DNA of 64,000 nt from Burkholderiales bacterium PBB6 (GTDB lineage: Bacteria; Pseudomonadota; Gammaproteobacteria; Burkholderiales; Burkholderiaceae_C). Shown here in pieces: positions 32,825-42,000 of the stretch. The notes under the pieces were generated by a model, which was not told the origin of the DNA, made no database searches, and worked only from the letters and a program-made list of their open reading frames with translations. The position numbers and the translations under genes were made by a program. Where the stretch lies: contig NKIH01000004.1 in NCBI GenBank assembly GCA_002255925.1, positions 248,001-312,000 on the forward strand, read 5' to 3'. Each line of letters starts with the position of its first letter. The first letter of the stretch is position 1.

Positions 32825-33598
32825 ATGGCGCAAGACGCATCCCTCGCAAGCCTGAATGGTTCGGCCCTGGTGGGCCTGCTCAAGCAGCTTTCATTATTTG
32901 ACGCCTCGGTGGCCGCCCCTTCCTTTGCCGACGGCATGAGCCGGTGGCTGGGCTGGACGGAGGCGGGCGCCCTGTTCGCCGCGCTTCACGGCGGGCTGGA
33001 GCCTGCGCCGGCCGGCACCAAGGTGCTGGATGCGGCGAAAGCGGCCCAGGCCGTGTCGCGCCTGCAGGCGGTGTTCGAGCAGTCGATCCGGGACGAGCCT
33101 TTGCTGCGCGGGGGGCAGAAGCCGGCCGGTCTGCGCGCCTTGCCGGCCTCGGCCGCCGTGCTGCGTCTGGATGACAGCGACGTGGCGCCGTATCGGCAGC
33201 GTTATGCCGCCATCCAGCAGAACATGGACATGGCGCTGGACGGGCTGCGCAGCCAGCTGCGTGCCTCATTGGCGCACCGGGGCGGCGTGGCTGCCCGGCT
33301 GGCCGCGCTGGACGCGGTGATGGCGCAGGTGGCCGGCGCGCATGAGCGCCAGTTGCTGTCGATGATGCCGCTGCTGGTGGAGCGGCACTTCGACCGGCTG
33401 CGCAGTGCCGCAGCACGCAGTGAGGCTGCTGTTGAAGATGCCCGATGGGGCGTGGTTTTTCGCCAGGACATGCAGCGTTTGCTGCACGCCGAACTGGCAT
33501 TGCGGCTGATGCCGCTGCAGGGCCTGCTGGAGGCCCTGCAACACCCAGAACAACACACAGATGAACGACGCAAAGAAGAACAACCCTCCGGTGCCTGA
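32825..33598 (+). CDS. DUF3348-family protein
   Basis: 257 residues. First gene of the conserved Burkholderiales cluster DUF3348-DUF802-OmpA-DUF2894. It begins MAQDASLASLNGSALVGLLKQL and is helical, with a LADHGGL-like central region and a C-terminal helix running into LEALQHPEQHTDERRKEEQPS. It has no membrane segment. The 3' end overlaps the DUF802 gene by 38 bp, so expression is coupled. Function in the cluster is not established to my knowledge; a cytoplasmic partner of the membrane motor is plausible. Confidence 0.75.
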   Translation: MAQDASLASLNGSALVGLLKQLSLFDASVAAPSFADGMSRWLGWTEAGALFAALHGGLEPAPAGTKVLDAAKAAQAVSRLQAVFEQSIRDEPLLRGGQKPAGLRALPASAAVLRLDDSDVAPYRQRYAAIQQNMDMALDGLRSQLRASLAHRGGVAARLAALDAVMAQVAGAHERQLLSMMPLLVERHFDRLRSAAARSEAAVEDARWGVVFRQDMQRLLHAELALRLMPLQGLLEALQHPEQHTDERRKEEQPSGA

Positions 33599-35810
33599 CA
33601 CGCCAGCCCCCCGCGCACCCGTGGATGCCCGCCGCACCACGCGCTGGGCCTTGCTGGTGGCCTACGCCCTGGGCGCGCTGGTGGCCCTGTGGGTGGCGGC
33701 CGGCTACGTCAGGCAGCCGTTTGCGCTGGGCATGACGCTGCTGATCGTGGTGTTCTACAGCGTCGGCGCGCTGGAGCTGCGCAGCACCTGGATCGACACC
33801 GCCCGGCTGGACGGCGCCCTTGCGCTGGCAGGTTCACCGGTGCAAGACCTGGCCGCCTGGCTGGCGGCTGTGCCGGCCTCGCTGCGCCACGCCGTGCGCC
33901 TGCGGGTGGAAGGCGAGCGGGTGGGCTTGCCCGGCCCGTCGATGACGCCGTTTCTCGTCGGCTTGCTGGTGCTGCTGGGCATGCTGGGCACTTTCCTGGG
34001 CATGGTGGCCACGCTGGGTGGCACGGGCGCTGCGCTTGAAGCCACGACCGATCTGAAGGCCATGCGAGACGCGCTGGCCGCGCCCGTCAAGGGCCTGGGT
34101 CTGGCCTTTGGTACCTCGGTGGTGGGTGTGGCCACCTCGGCCATGCTGGGCTTGATGTCGGCGCTGGTGCGGCGTGACCGCCAGCGCGCGCAGGCCGCGC
34201 TGGACGCGGCGATTGCCACCACGCTGCGCCCGTTTGGCCGCGCCCATCAGCGTGAAGCGATGCTGGCGCTGATGCAGCAGCAGGCCGCGCAGATGCCTGA
34301 GTTGCTGGCGCAGATGCCCGCGCTGCTCAACCAGATGCAGACTGAGCTGCAGGGCATGACCCGGTCGTGGCTGGGTGAGATGCAGTCGCTGATGACGACG
34401 GTGCAATCGCAGGCCCGCCAGTCGGCCGAGCAACTCGCCGCCGAGCAGACCCGCTTCCATGCCCAGGCCGCTGACAGCTACCAGGCGCTGGCTGCATCGG
34501 TGGGCACGTCGCTGCAGGCCAGCCTGGGCGAAAGCGCCCGGCAGGTGAGCGCCACGCTGCAGCCGGTGGCTGAAGCCACGATGGCCGGCATCACCCGCGA
34601 AACCGCCGCGCTGCATGAGCGCATCGTCGAGCAGGTGGGCCGCCAGATCGAGGGCATCTCTACGCGCTTTGATGAGCGCGCCGCAGCGCTGGTGGAACGG
34701 GTGGCCAGCAGCCATCTGGCGCTGCAGGCCGACCTGGTCGGTGCCGCCGACATCGTGGCCCGAGAAAGCGCCACGCTGCATGAGCGTGTGGCGGGCAGCG
34801 TGGGTGAGCAGCTGTCGGCGGTGGCCACTCGGCTGGATGCGGCCGTGGCCGGTGTGGCCACCACCTGGCAAGGCGCGCTGGCCCAGCAAGAGCGCAACAG
34901 CGAACAGCTGCTGCAGCAGGTGCAACGTGTGCAGGCCGATGCCGGCGCGCATTTCGATCGCCAGTCGGGGGCCTTGCTGGGCGCCTTGGCGCAGTCGCAT
35001 GAACAGCTGCAAACCGAGCTGGCCGCGCGCGATACCCAGCGCCTGGCCACCTGGCAGCAATCGCTGGAAACCATGGCCAGCTCCCTGCAACGCGAGTGGC
35101 AGCAGGCCGGTGCGGCCGGCCTGAGCCAGCAGCAGCAGATCTGCCAGACGCTGGAAGCCACGGCACGCAGCATCACGGCCGAGGCGCAAGCCCATGCGCA
35201 AGGCACCATCAGCGAGGTGTCGCGCCTGGTGACGCTGGCCGCTGAAGCCCCGCGCGCCGCCGCCGAAGTGGTGGCCGAGCTGCGCGAGAAATTGTCAGAC
35301 AGCATGGTGCGTGACCAAGCCATGCTGGAAGAGCGCAACCGCTTGATGGCCACCTTGTCGACACTGCTTGGCGCCGTGCAGCGCGCCTCCACCGAGCAAC
35401 GCCAGGCGATCGATGCGCTCGTGCAGTCGACGACGGACGGCCTGGCGTTGGCCACCACCCGTTTCGCCAGCCAGGTCGATGCCGAGGCCACGCGCCTCGA
35501 CAACGTGGCCGCGCAGCTGGCCGGCAGCGCCGTGGAAGTGGCCAGCCTGGGCGAGGCCTTTGGCGTGGCGGTGCAGGTGTTCCAGCAAGGCAGCCAGCAG
35601 CTGGTGGGCCACCTGGAACGTGTGGACACGGCGCTGGGCCAATCGATGGCCCGCAGCGATGAGCAACTGGCCTATTACGTGGCGCAGGCCCGTGAGGTGA
35701 TCGACCTCAGCATCATGTCGCAGAAGCAGGTGGTGGAAGACCTGCAGCGCATGGCCAGCCAGCAGCGCGCGGCAGGTACCGTGGCCACCAACGCAGGCCC
35801 GGCAGCATGA
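33561..35810 (+). CDS. DUF802 membrane protein, MotA/ZorA-like channel with long coiled-coil tail
   Basis: 749 residues. Four membrane helices are visible: about 27-50, 53-70, 128-152 (LLVLLGMLGTFLGMVATLGG) and 174-205 (LGLAFGTSVVGVATSAMLGLM). The GTFLGM and LAFGTSVVGV helices are the pore helices of the MotA/ExbB/ZorA family. Residues 215-749 are a very long Gln/Ala/Glu-rich coiled coil, as in ZorA where the tail projects into the cytoplasm. It is coupled to DUF3348 before it and to the MotB-like gene after it (four-base overlap). A proton-driven rotary complex is inferred. Confidence 0.75.
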   Translation: MNDAKKNNPPVPDTPAPRAPVDARRTTRWALLVAYALGALVALWVAAGYVRQPFALGMTLLIVVFYSVGALELRSTWIDTARLDGALALAGSPVQDLAAWLAAVPASLRHAVRLRVEGERVGLPGPSMTPFLVGLLVLLGMLGTFLGMVATLGGTGAALEATTDLKAMRDALAAPVKGLGLAFGTSVVGVATSAMLGLMSALVRRDRQRAQAALDAAIATTLRPFGRAHQREAMLALMQQQAAQMPELLAQMPALLNQMQTELQGMTRSWLGEMQSLMTTVQSQARQSAEQLAAEQTRFHAQAADSYQALAASVGTSLQASLGESARQVSATLQPVAEATMAGITRETAALHERIVEQVGRQIEGISTRFDERAAALVERVASSHLALQADLVGAADIVARESATLHERVAGSVGEQLSAVATRLDAAVAGVATTWQGALAQQERNSEQLLQQVQRVQADAGAHFDRQSGALLGALAQSHEQLQTELAARDTQRLATWQQSLETMASSLQREWQQAGAAGLSQQQQICQTLEATARSITAEAQAHAQGTISEVSRLVTLAAEAPRAAAEVVAELREKLSDSMVRDQAMLEERNRLMATLSTLLGAVQRASTEQRQAIDALVQSTTDGLALATTRFASQVDAEATRLDNVAAQLAGSAVEVASLGEAFGVAVQVFQQGSQQLVGHLERVDTALGQSMARSDEQLAYYVAQAREVIDLSIMSQKQVVEDLQRMASQQRAAGTVATNAGPAA

Positions 35811-36466
35811 GCATCGACGAGCTGGACGCCGGCGCCGACAACGGCGAGGCGGGCGTGCCCGTCTGGGCCGTGTTTGGGGATTTGATGGCGGGCCTGCTGG
35901 GCGCCTTCGTGCTGATCCTGGCGTGCTCGCTTGGCGTGCAGTTGCAGCTCAGCACCGAGCTGGATGCCGAAGTGAGCAAGCGCCAGGCGGAAGAGCAACG
36001 CCGCACCGCGCTGGAGAAGGCCCTGGCCATTCCGCTGGCCGATGGTCGCGTCACGCTGCGCGATGGCCGCATCGGCATCAGCAACAGCGTGCTGTTCGCG
36101 GCCGGCTCTGACCAGCTGCAAGGCGAGGGCGTGCAATTGCTCAAGAGCCTGGCTGCGCCGCTGACCGCCTACCTCGGTGCGCGCGACGAAATTCTGATGG
36201 TCAGCGGCTTCACCGATGACCGCCTGGTGCGCGACGGCAGCAAGCAGATGGCCGACAACTGGGAGCTCTCCGCCCGCCGCGCCTTGACCGTGACCCGTGC
36301 GCTGATCGACGCCGGCCTGCCATCGTCGTCGGTGTTCGCGGCGGCCTTCGGCTCTGAGCAGCCCGTGGCGTCGAACGCCGATGCCAAGGGCCGGGCGATG
36401 AATCGCCGGGTCGAGATCACCCCCACCCCGAAGCCCATCGTGCCCAAGGGGCAGCAGCCGGCATGA
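35807..36466 (+). CDS. OmpA/MotB-like (ZorB-like) stator protein
   Basis: 219 residues. A single membrane helix at about 20-45 (VWAVFGDLMAGLLGAFVLIL) carries Asp25, the position of the proton-binding Asp of MotB. A short linker leads to a C-terminal OmpA peptidoglycan-binding domain: SNSVLFAAGSDQL, LMVSGFTDDRLV, NWELSARRALTVTRAL and AMNRRVEI. It should anchor the DUF802 channel to the wall. It overlaps both neighbours by four bases. Confidence 0.85.
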   Translation: MSIDELDAGADNGEAGVPVWAVFGDLMAGLLGAFVLILACSLGVQLQLSTELDAEVSKRQAEEQRRTALEKALAIPLADGRVTLRDGRIGISNSVLFAAGSDQLQGEGVQLLKSLAAPLTAYLGARDEILMVSGFTDDRLVRDGSKQMADNWELSARRALTVTRALIDAGLPSSSVFAAAFGSEQPVASNADAKGRAMNRRVEITPTPKPIVPKGQQPA

Positions 36467-37182
36467 ACATGCTGGTCTCATCAGCGCAACCGACGGCGCC
36501 CGTGTCGCCCACGGTGCCGCTCGTGCCTGCGCTGGCCATTGCGGTTGATCGCATCAGCGCGCTGGAAGCGGCCGGTGCTGCCACGGCAGACCCGGTGCGC
36601 TGGCGCCTCATCACCGCGATGACGCGCCGCGCCCACACGCAGCCTGATTCGGTGCAGCGCTTGCTCGCACAACGGCTGCATGTGCTGCTGAACGACCTGC
36701 CTGACCCTGCTTTGCAAGGCGCGGCCAGCAGCACGGCCGCAGCCAAGCCACTGCGCCCAAGCAGCCCGCAAAGTCCATTGGCTGGGCTGCTGGTTGCTTT
36801 GGCCGGTGGCACCTCGGTAGAAGCAGCCGCGCATCACGTGGCATTGCCCGCCGCCCAATCCGGCGCCTCAGCGCCATCGCAGGCATCGCGCGCCTCCCAC
36901 CCGGCCGTCCACCTGCCCGAGCTGAAAACCGTGCAGCTCTTTCGCAGCACCTGGTCGCGCCTGGGGGTCGAGCAGCGCTTGTCGCAGGCCCTGGCCAAAG
37001 TGCCTGAGAACGCCGGCCCGCTCAACACCCAGCGCCTGCTCAACCAGGCCCTGACGTTGATGAACCAGACCGCGCCCGGCTACCTGGAACACCTGCTCAA
37101 CCAGGTGGACGCGCTGCTCTGGCTGGAGCAGGCCAGTGGCATGGCGCCGCCGGAACGCAAGGCCGGCAACCGGCGCGGCTGA
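36463..37182 (+). CDS. DUF2894-family protein
   Basis: 239 residues. Last gene of the four-gene cluster. The N-terminal third reads as a helix pair (ALAIAVDRISALEAAGAATA, PVRWRLITAMTRRA) typical of DUF2894, followed by an Ala/Ser/Pro-rich linker (about 85-145) and a helical C-terminal domain with LKTVQLFRSTWSRLGVEQRL and GYLEHLLNQVDALLWLEQA. No signal peptide or membrane segment. Role unknown; probably cytoplasmic partner. Confidence 0.75.
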   Translation: MNMLVSSAQPTAPVSPTVPLVPALAIAVDRISALEAAGAATADPVRWRLITAMTRRAHTQPDSVQRLLAQRLHVLLNDLPDPALQGAASSTAAAKPLRPSSPQSPLAGLLVALAGGTSVEAAAHHVALPAAQSGASAPSQASRASHPAVHLPELKTVQLFRSTWSRLGVEQRLSQALAKVPENAGPLNTQRLLNQALTLMNQTAPGYLEHLLNQVDALLWLEQASGMAPPERKAGNRRG

Positions 37183-37250
37183 ACGCAGCCCGGCCAGAGC
37201 CCCTTGAAAGGCTTTGGAAAATAAAACCGGCGCTGCCCGGGCGAGGGGCG

Positions 37251-37455
37251 TACACTGCGCCCACAGACATGCACAAGACCGTTTCCTCAAGGTCTTGCTC
37301 TACTTCCACCTTCTGCCGGCGTGCAACGCACGCCCCAGCTGGTCGGCCCAGGTGATTGCTTCCCCCGGTTTGAACTTTCTTGAGTGTCTCTGTCCAGACA
37401 GGTGCGTGTGCGCCGGTCTGGTGGCTTTTCTTTTTCACTCAACAAGGATTCATCC
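37251..37455 (+). promoter_or_regulatory. Long structured leader of the cold-shock gene
   Basis: A TACACT at 37251 is a plausible -10 element, giving a leader of about 195 bases. Two stems are seen: CAAGACC/GGTCTTG (37274-37297, 10-base loop) and CCAGAC/GTCTGG (37394-37421), the second followed by a T-rich CTTTTCTTTTT. CspA-type genes have long leaders that refold with temperature; that role here is inferred. Confidence 0.5.
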
Positions 37456-37668
37456 ATGAGTACGCAATTCGGCATCGTGAAGTGGTTCGACGACGGCAAG
37501 GGCTTTGGTTTCATCGCTCCTGAAGACGGTTCCAAGGACCTGTTCGCCCACCACAGCGAAATCAAGAACGGCGGCGGTTTCCGCAGCCTGCAAGAAAACC
37601 AGCGCGTTGAATTCGAGGTCAAGCAAGGCCCGAAGGGCGCGCAAGCTGCCAACATCCGCCCGGTGTAA
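37456..37668 (+). CDS. cspA: Cold-shock protein, CspA family
   Basis: 70 residues, a single OB-fold domain that binds RNA and single-stranded DNA. RNP1 is [10 protein letters not shown] and RNP2 is DLFAHHSEI, both intact; the start [13 protein letters not shown] is the family hallmark. ATG at 37456 has AAGGA ten bases upstream, while the longer frame from 37384 is leader. It acts as an RNA chaperone in the cytoplasm and is monocistronic, with a clear terminator after it. Confidence 0.96.
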   Translation: MSTQFGIVKWFDDGKGFGFIAPEDGSKDLFAHHSEIKNGGGFRSLQENQRVEFEVKQGPKGAQAANIRPV

Positions 37669-37700
37669 TCACCCAGCCTGGCCTTCGGGCCGGCTCGCGG

Positions 37701-37731
37701 AAACCGCCACCTCGTGTGGCGGTTTTTTTTT
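37701..37731 (+). terminator. Intrinsic terminator of cspA
   Basis: Stem ACCGCCAC with GTGGCGGT around a five-base loop, followed by nine T. Textbook Rho-independent terminator 35 bases after the cspA stop. Confidence 0.9.
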
Positions 37732-37842
37732 GCCTGTGGCGCTGGTTGCCCTGGCTTAAGGCACGGCCTGCGAGGCCGATATTCCGTGAACCTGACAAAG
37801 GTTGCTGCGCCCTGCGCGGCACCTGCAGCACGGAAGATCGCC

Positions 37843-39057
37843 ATGAGCTTCGTACCTGACCGCCGCCGCCGCACCTTCCTCCACCGGGCCACCGCTGCGG
37901 TGGCGGGCCTGCCTTGGGCCGCCCAGGTTTGGGCCACGGGTGCGCCCGTGCGCATCGGCATGACCGCCGAGCTGAAGATGGCCAGCAGCACCAGCGACGA
38001 CGCCATCCGGCTCGGGGTGGAGTTGGCCATTGAAGACATCAACGCCGCCGGCGGCGTACTCGGTGGCCGGCCCTTGCAGCTGGAGTTGCGCGACGACCGC
38101 AGCGTGCCCAGCCGAGGTCTTGAGAACTTTCGCGAGCTGGCCGCCATGCCCGACCTGATCGCCGTGCTGGGCAGCCGCTTCAGCCCGGTGCTGGTGGAAA
38201 TGGGCAACCAAGCGGCCGCCTTGCAATGCCCGGTGTTCAGCCCCTGGGCTGCCGCGAACACGGTGCTCGACGCCAAACGCCAGCCGGATTGGGCCTTCCG
38301 CGTGTCGCTGAACGACACCTGGGCGATGAGTGCGCTGCTGCAGGCCGCACAGGCCGACGGCCACCAGCGCATGGGCCTGCTGGCCCCCAACTCCGGCTGG
38401 GGCCGCAGTTGCCTGGCGGCCACCGAGGCGCGCATGGGCCAGTTGAAGGGCGCTCAGCTGCTGCCGGTGCGCTGGTACAACTGGGGCGGCGAGACCTCGA
38501 TGGTCGAGCATGTGGCTGCGCTCAAGCAGGCCGGCATGCAGGCCTTGCTGCTGGTGGCGAACGAGCCGGAAGGCGTTGTGCTGTGCAAGGAGCTGCTGGC
38601 GCTGCCCGCCAACGTGCGCCCGCCCATCTACAGCCACTGGGGCATTGCCGGCGGTGACTTTCCGAAGCTGGTGGGCGAAGGCCTGCGCGACATCGACCTG
38701 CGCGTGGTGCAAACCACCGCCCTGAACATCCAGCGCACCCCGCGTGGCCAAGGCGTGCTGGCGCGTGCCGCACAGCGCATGGGCCTGACTGACCCGCTGC
38801 GCATGCCTTCGCTGGTAGGCCTGGGCCACGGGTATGACTGCGTGCTCATCCTGCAGCGGGCGCTGGACCGTGCACGCAGCACCCGGCGCGAAGTCATCCG
38901 CGACGCCCTCGAAAACCTCGATCCGATTGACGGCCTGGTGCGGCGCTACGCCCCCGCCTTCACCCGTGATCGCCACGAAGCGCTGGCCGAGAGCGACGTG
39001 CTGCTCGCCCGCTGGGGGGCCGACGGCCGCCTCGGTGCCTTGAAACCCAAGGGCTGA
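37843..39057 (+). CDS. Branched-chain-amino-acid-type periplasmic binding protein (sensor partner)
   Basis: 404 residues; ATG 37843 has GGAAG seven bases upstream. The N terminus RRRRTFLHRATAAVAG followed by a hydrophobic stretch ending at VWA is a twin-arginine-like signal. The mature part is a LivJ/Peripla_BP_6 fold: IRIGMTAELKMAS, AIEDINAAGGVLGGRPL and LRDDRSVPSRGLENF. It lies only seven bases before a giant membrane histidine kinase, and no ABC permease genes are near, so it more likely presents a ligand to that kinase than to a transporter. Ligand unknown. Confidence 0.85.
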   Translation: MSFVPDRRRRTFLHRATAAVAGLPWAAQVWATGAPVRIGMTAELKMASSTSDDAIRLGVELAIEDINAAGGVLGGRPLQLELRDDRSVPSRGLENFRELAAMPDLIAVLGSRFSPVLVEMGNQAAALQCPVFSPWAAANTVLDAKRQPDWAFRVSLNDTWAMSALLQAAQADGHQRMGLLAPNSGWGRSCLAATEARMGQLKGAQLLPVRWYNWGGETSMVEHVAALKQAGMQALLLVANEPEGVVLCKELLALPANVRPPIYSHWGIAGGDFPKLVGEGLRDIDLRVVQTTALNIQRTPRGQGVLARAAQRMGLTDPLRMPSLVGLGHGYDCVLILQRALDRARSTRREVIRDALENLDPIDGLVRRYAPAFTRDRHEALAESDVLLARWGADGRLGALKPKG

Positions 39058-39064
39058 CGCGGGC

Positions 39065-42000
39065 ATGAACACCAGGTCGCGGCAGCCCACGCCTGACAGC
39101 CTCGCCCATCGGCTGGCTGCGGGGGCCCAACGCCTGGTCACGACCGGCGCGTTGCTGATCGGCAGCCTGTCGCTGGTGATGATTGTCTGGCTGCTGCTGC
39201 AGCGCTCTGACGCCCAGCTCAGCCGGGTCAGCAGTGAGCTGCAGGCGCAGATGTCGAGCGAACTCAGCGGCCAGCTCAATGGCCTGCATGAGCTGTCTGG
39301 CCGCACGCTGGTGCGCAATGCGCTGGTTGACCCCACCGGCCGCACCGCCTACATCATGCCCACGCTCGCCGAGCACCGCCGCGCCCACCCGGGCTTGCGC
39401 GCACTCTGGCTGACCGACCACATGGGGCAGGTCCTGGCCGACAACCACATCGTCGACGACGACCAGATGCAGGACCAGACGGCACTGGCACTGGGGCGAC
39501 GCTGCGTGGATGAATCGAAGTACCAGGTGGAACTGGTGCGGCGCGGCGAGCGCTGGCGCCTGCTGGTGGCCTACCCGGTGATCTTTGGCAGCACGGGCAC
39601 GGTGGAAGGCGCCCTGGTGGGTGAACTCGACCTGAGTGCCTTGCTGGCGCCCGGCCTGGCCAAGTTGCCGGAAGGCTATCGCGGCGTGGTTCAAAGTGGC
39701 GATGCGCAACTTGCGGCGTCAGACACGGCTAGTCGCCGCGAGTTGTCGCTCGTGGCGCCGCTGCCCTTGACCGGCCCGGGCGTGGAAGGTTTCCCCGTCA
39801 TCACCCTGGCGGTGCATGAAAGCGCTTTGCGCGCGATGGCGCCAGCGTTCTGGATTGGTGGCGCGTACCTCGTGCTCGGTGCGCTGCTGCTGCGTTTCGT
39901 GCGGCGCGGCATGGCCACGCTGTCGAGTGAGGCCGTGCAGCCGCTGCAGGCGCTGCGAGACGCCGCGGCCACCGTCACCCGGGATGGCCTCGAGGCCGTG
40001 CCGCAGTTGCTGCAGGCTGATTTCCAGGGCGGCGGCATCGAGGTGCAGAGCCTGGCGCAAAGCTTCAGCGCCATGCTCCAGCGCCTGCTGGGCGCGCAGA
40101 CCTCGCTGGAGCAGCAGGTGACCGCCCGCACCAACGAGCTGGCGCAGGCCAAGCAGCGCCTGGACAGCACGCTGGCCAGCTTGTCTGACGGCGTGTATGC
40201 CCTGAGCATCGACCGCGACCAGCTGCTGTTTGCCAGCCCGCCGGTGGCGCGCCTGCTGGGCCTGGATGCTGACCGCCTGCCCATGGTGCGCGCCACGATG
40301 GCGCGGCTGCTCAGCACCGTTGGCCTGGCGGAGCTGGAACAGGCCTTCGAAGCGGCCTGGGTCAACGGCACCGCGGTGGCCAGCTTTTCGCTGCCCGGCG
40401 ATGCCCAAGGCCCGCGCTGGATAGAGAACCGGATGACCGTGGTACGCGACGCCGCAGACCAGCCCATCCGCATCGACGGCATCCTCTCCGACATCACCAG
40501 CACCGTGCGTGCGCGCCAGGCCCGTGAACAGGCCGTGGCCGGCATGAAGCTGCGTGACCGCGCGCTGGTGGCCACCGGCAACGGCGTGCTCATCATGGCC
40601 TTGCAGCCGGGTGGCGCCAAGGCCGTGTATGCCAACCCGGCGCTGGCGCACATCACCGGCGCACCGATCGATGAGCTGCTGCAATCCGATGCCATCACCC
40701 TGCAGAACCACGTGGTGGGCGGTGACATGTCCGAGGCCATGCGCGAGTGCGTGCTCGGGCTGCGCGATGTGCGCATGACCACGCGCGTGCGCCGCAAGGA
40801 CGGCGAGCTGATGTGGTGCGAGGTCACCATCAGCCCGATGATGGACGCGCCCGAAGATACCCTGCCGGGCGCGCGGCGCTGGGTTCACCATGTGGTGCTG
40901 GTGATTGACGATGTGACCGAACGCCGCCGCCAGAAGGAGCTGCACCGCCGCGTCATCGAGTCGATCAACGAAGTGATCTTCCAGACCGATGCGCTGGGCG
41001 TGTGGACCTACCTGAACCCCGCCTGGGAGCGCATCACCGGCCGGCCAGTGGCAGATATGCTGGGCACCGCATTCCTCGATGCGCTCTGGCCGGATGACCG
41101 TGCGCGCGGCCAGGCCCTGGTCGAGCCGCTGCTGCGCGGTGAGAAGGACGAAGTGCGCCAGCAACTGCGCTACCGCACGGCTGACAGCGGCGTGTGCTGG
41201 ATGCAGGTGCAGGTGCAGCGCCTGCGTGATGACGACGGGCAGCCTGTGGGCTTCAGCGGCACCTTGACCGACATCACCGAGCAGCGCGAAACCGAGGCGG
41301 ACCTGCGACTGCGCAACCGCGCGGTGGACGCCAGCAGCAACGGTATCGTGCTGACCGACATCCGCAAGCCGGGCGCCCCGATGGTCTTCATCAATGAAGG
41401 CTTTACCCGGCTCACCGGCTACAGCCCGGAAGAAGCGCTGGGCCGCTCTTGTGGTTTCCTGCAGGGCGGCAATACCCAGCAGCCGGGCATCAACGACATC
41501 CGCCAGGCGATTGCCTTGGGCGAGCCTTGCCGCGTGGTGCTGACCAACTACCGCAAAGACGGCGCGCGCTTCGACAACGACATCTCGATCGCGCCGGTGC
41601 ACGACGAAACCACCGGCGAGATCACCCACTACATCGGCGTGCTGAGCGACGTGACGGCGCGGCTGAAGGCCGAGGTGCTGCTGCGTGATCAGTTCGCCCG
41701 CCTCGACACCATCTTTGCGCTCAGCCCAGACGGCTTCGTGTCCTTCGATGGTGAGGGGCGCGTGGTGTCGGCCAACCCGGCGTTCGAGCGCCTGACCGGT
41801 ATCGCCACCAGCGAGGTGATGGGCTTGGCCAGCGACGAGTTCGATGCACAGCTGCTGAACGTGATCGATCAGCGGGACCCGCCCGGCATGGCCCACTGGC
41901 TGTCTGACGTGGAAGACGCTGGCGGCGCCGTGCACGCCGAGGTGCTGGTGCTGCGTGGCCTGCCACAGAAGGTGGTGGTGTGCAGCCGGCGCGACTGTGA

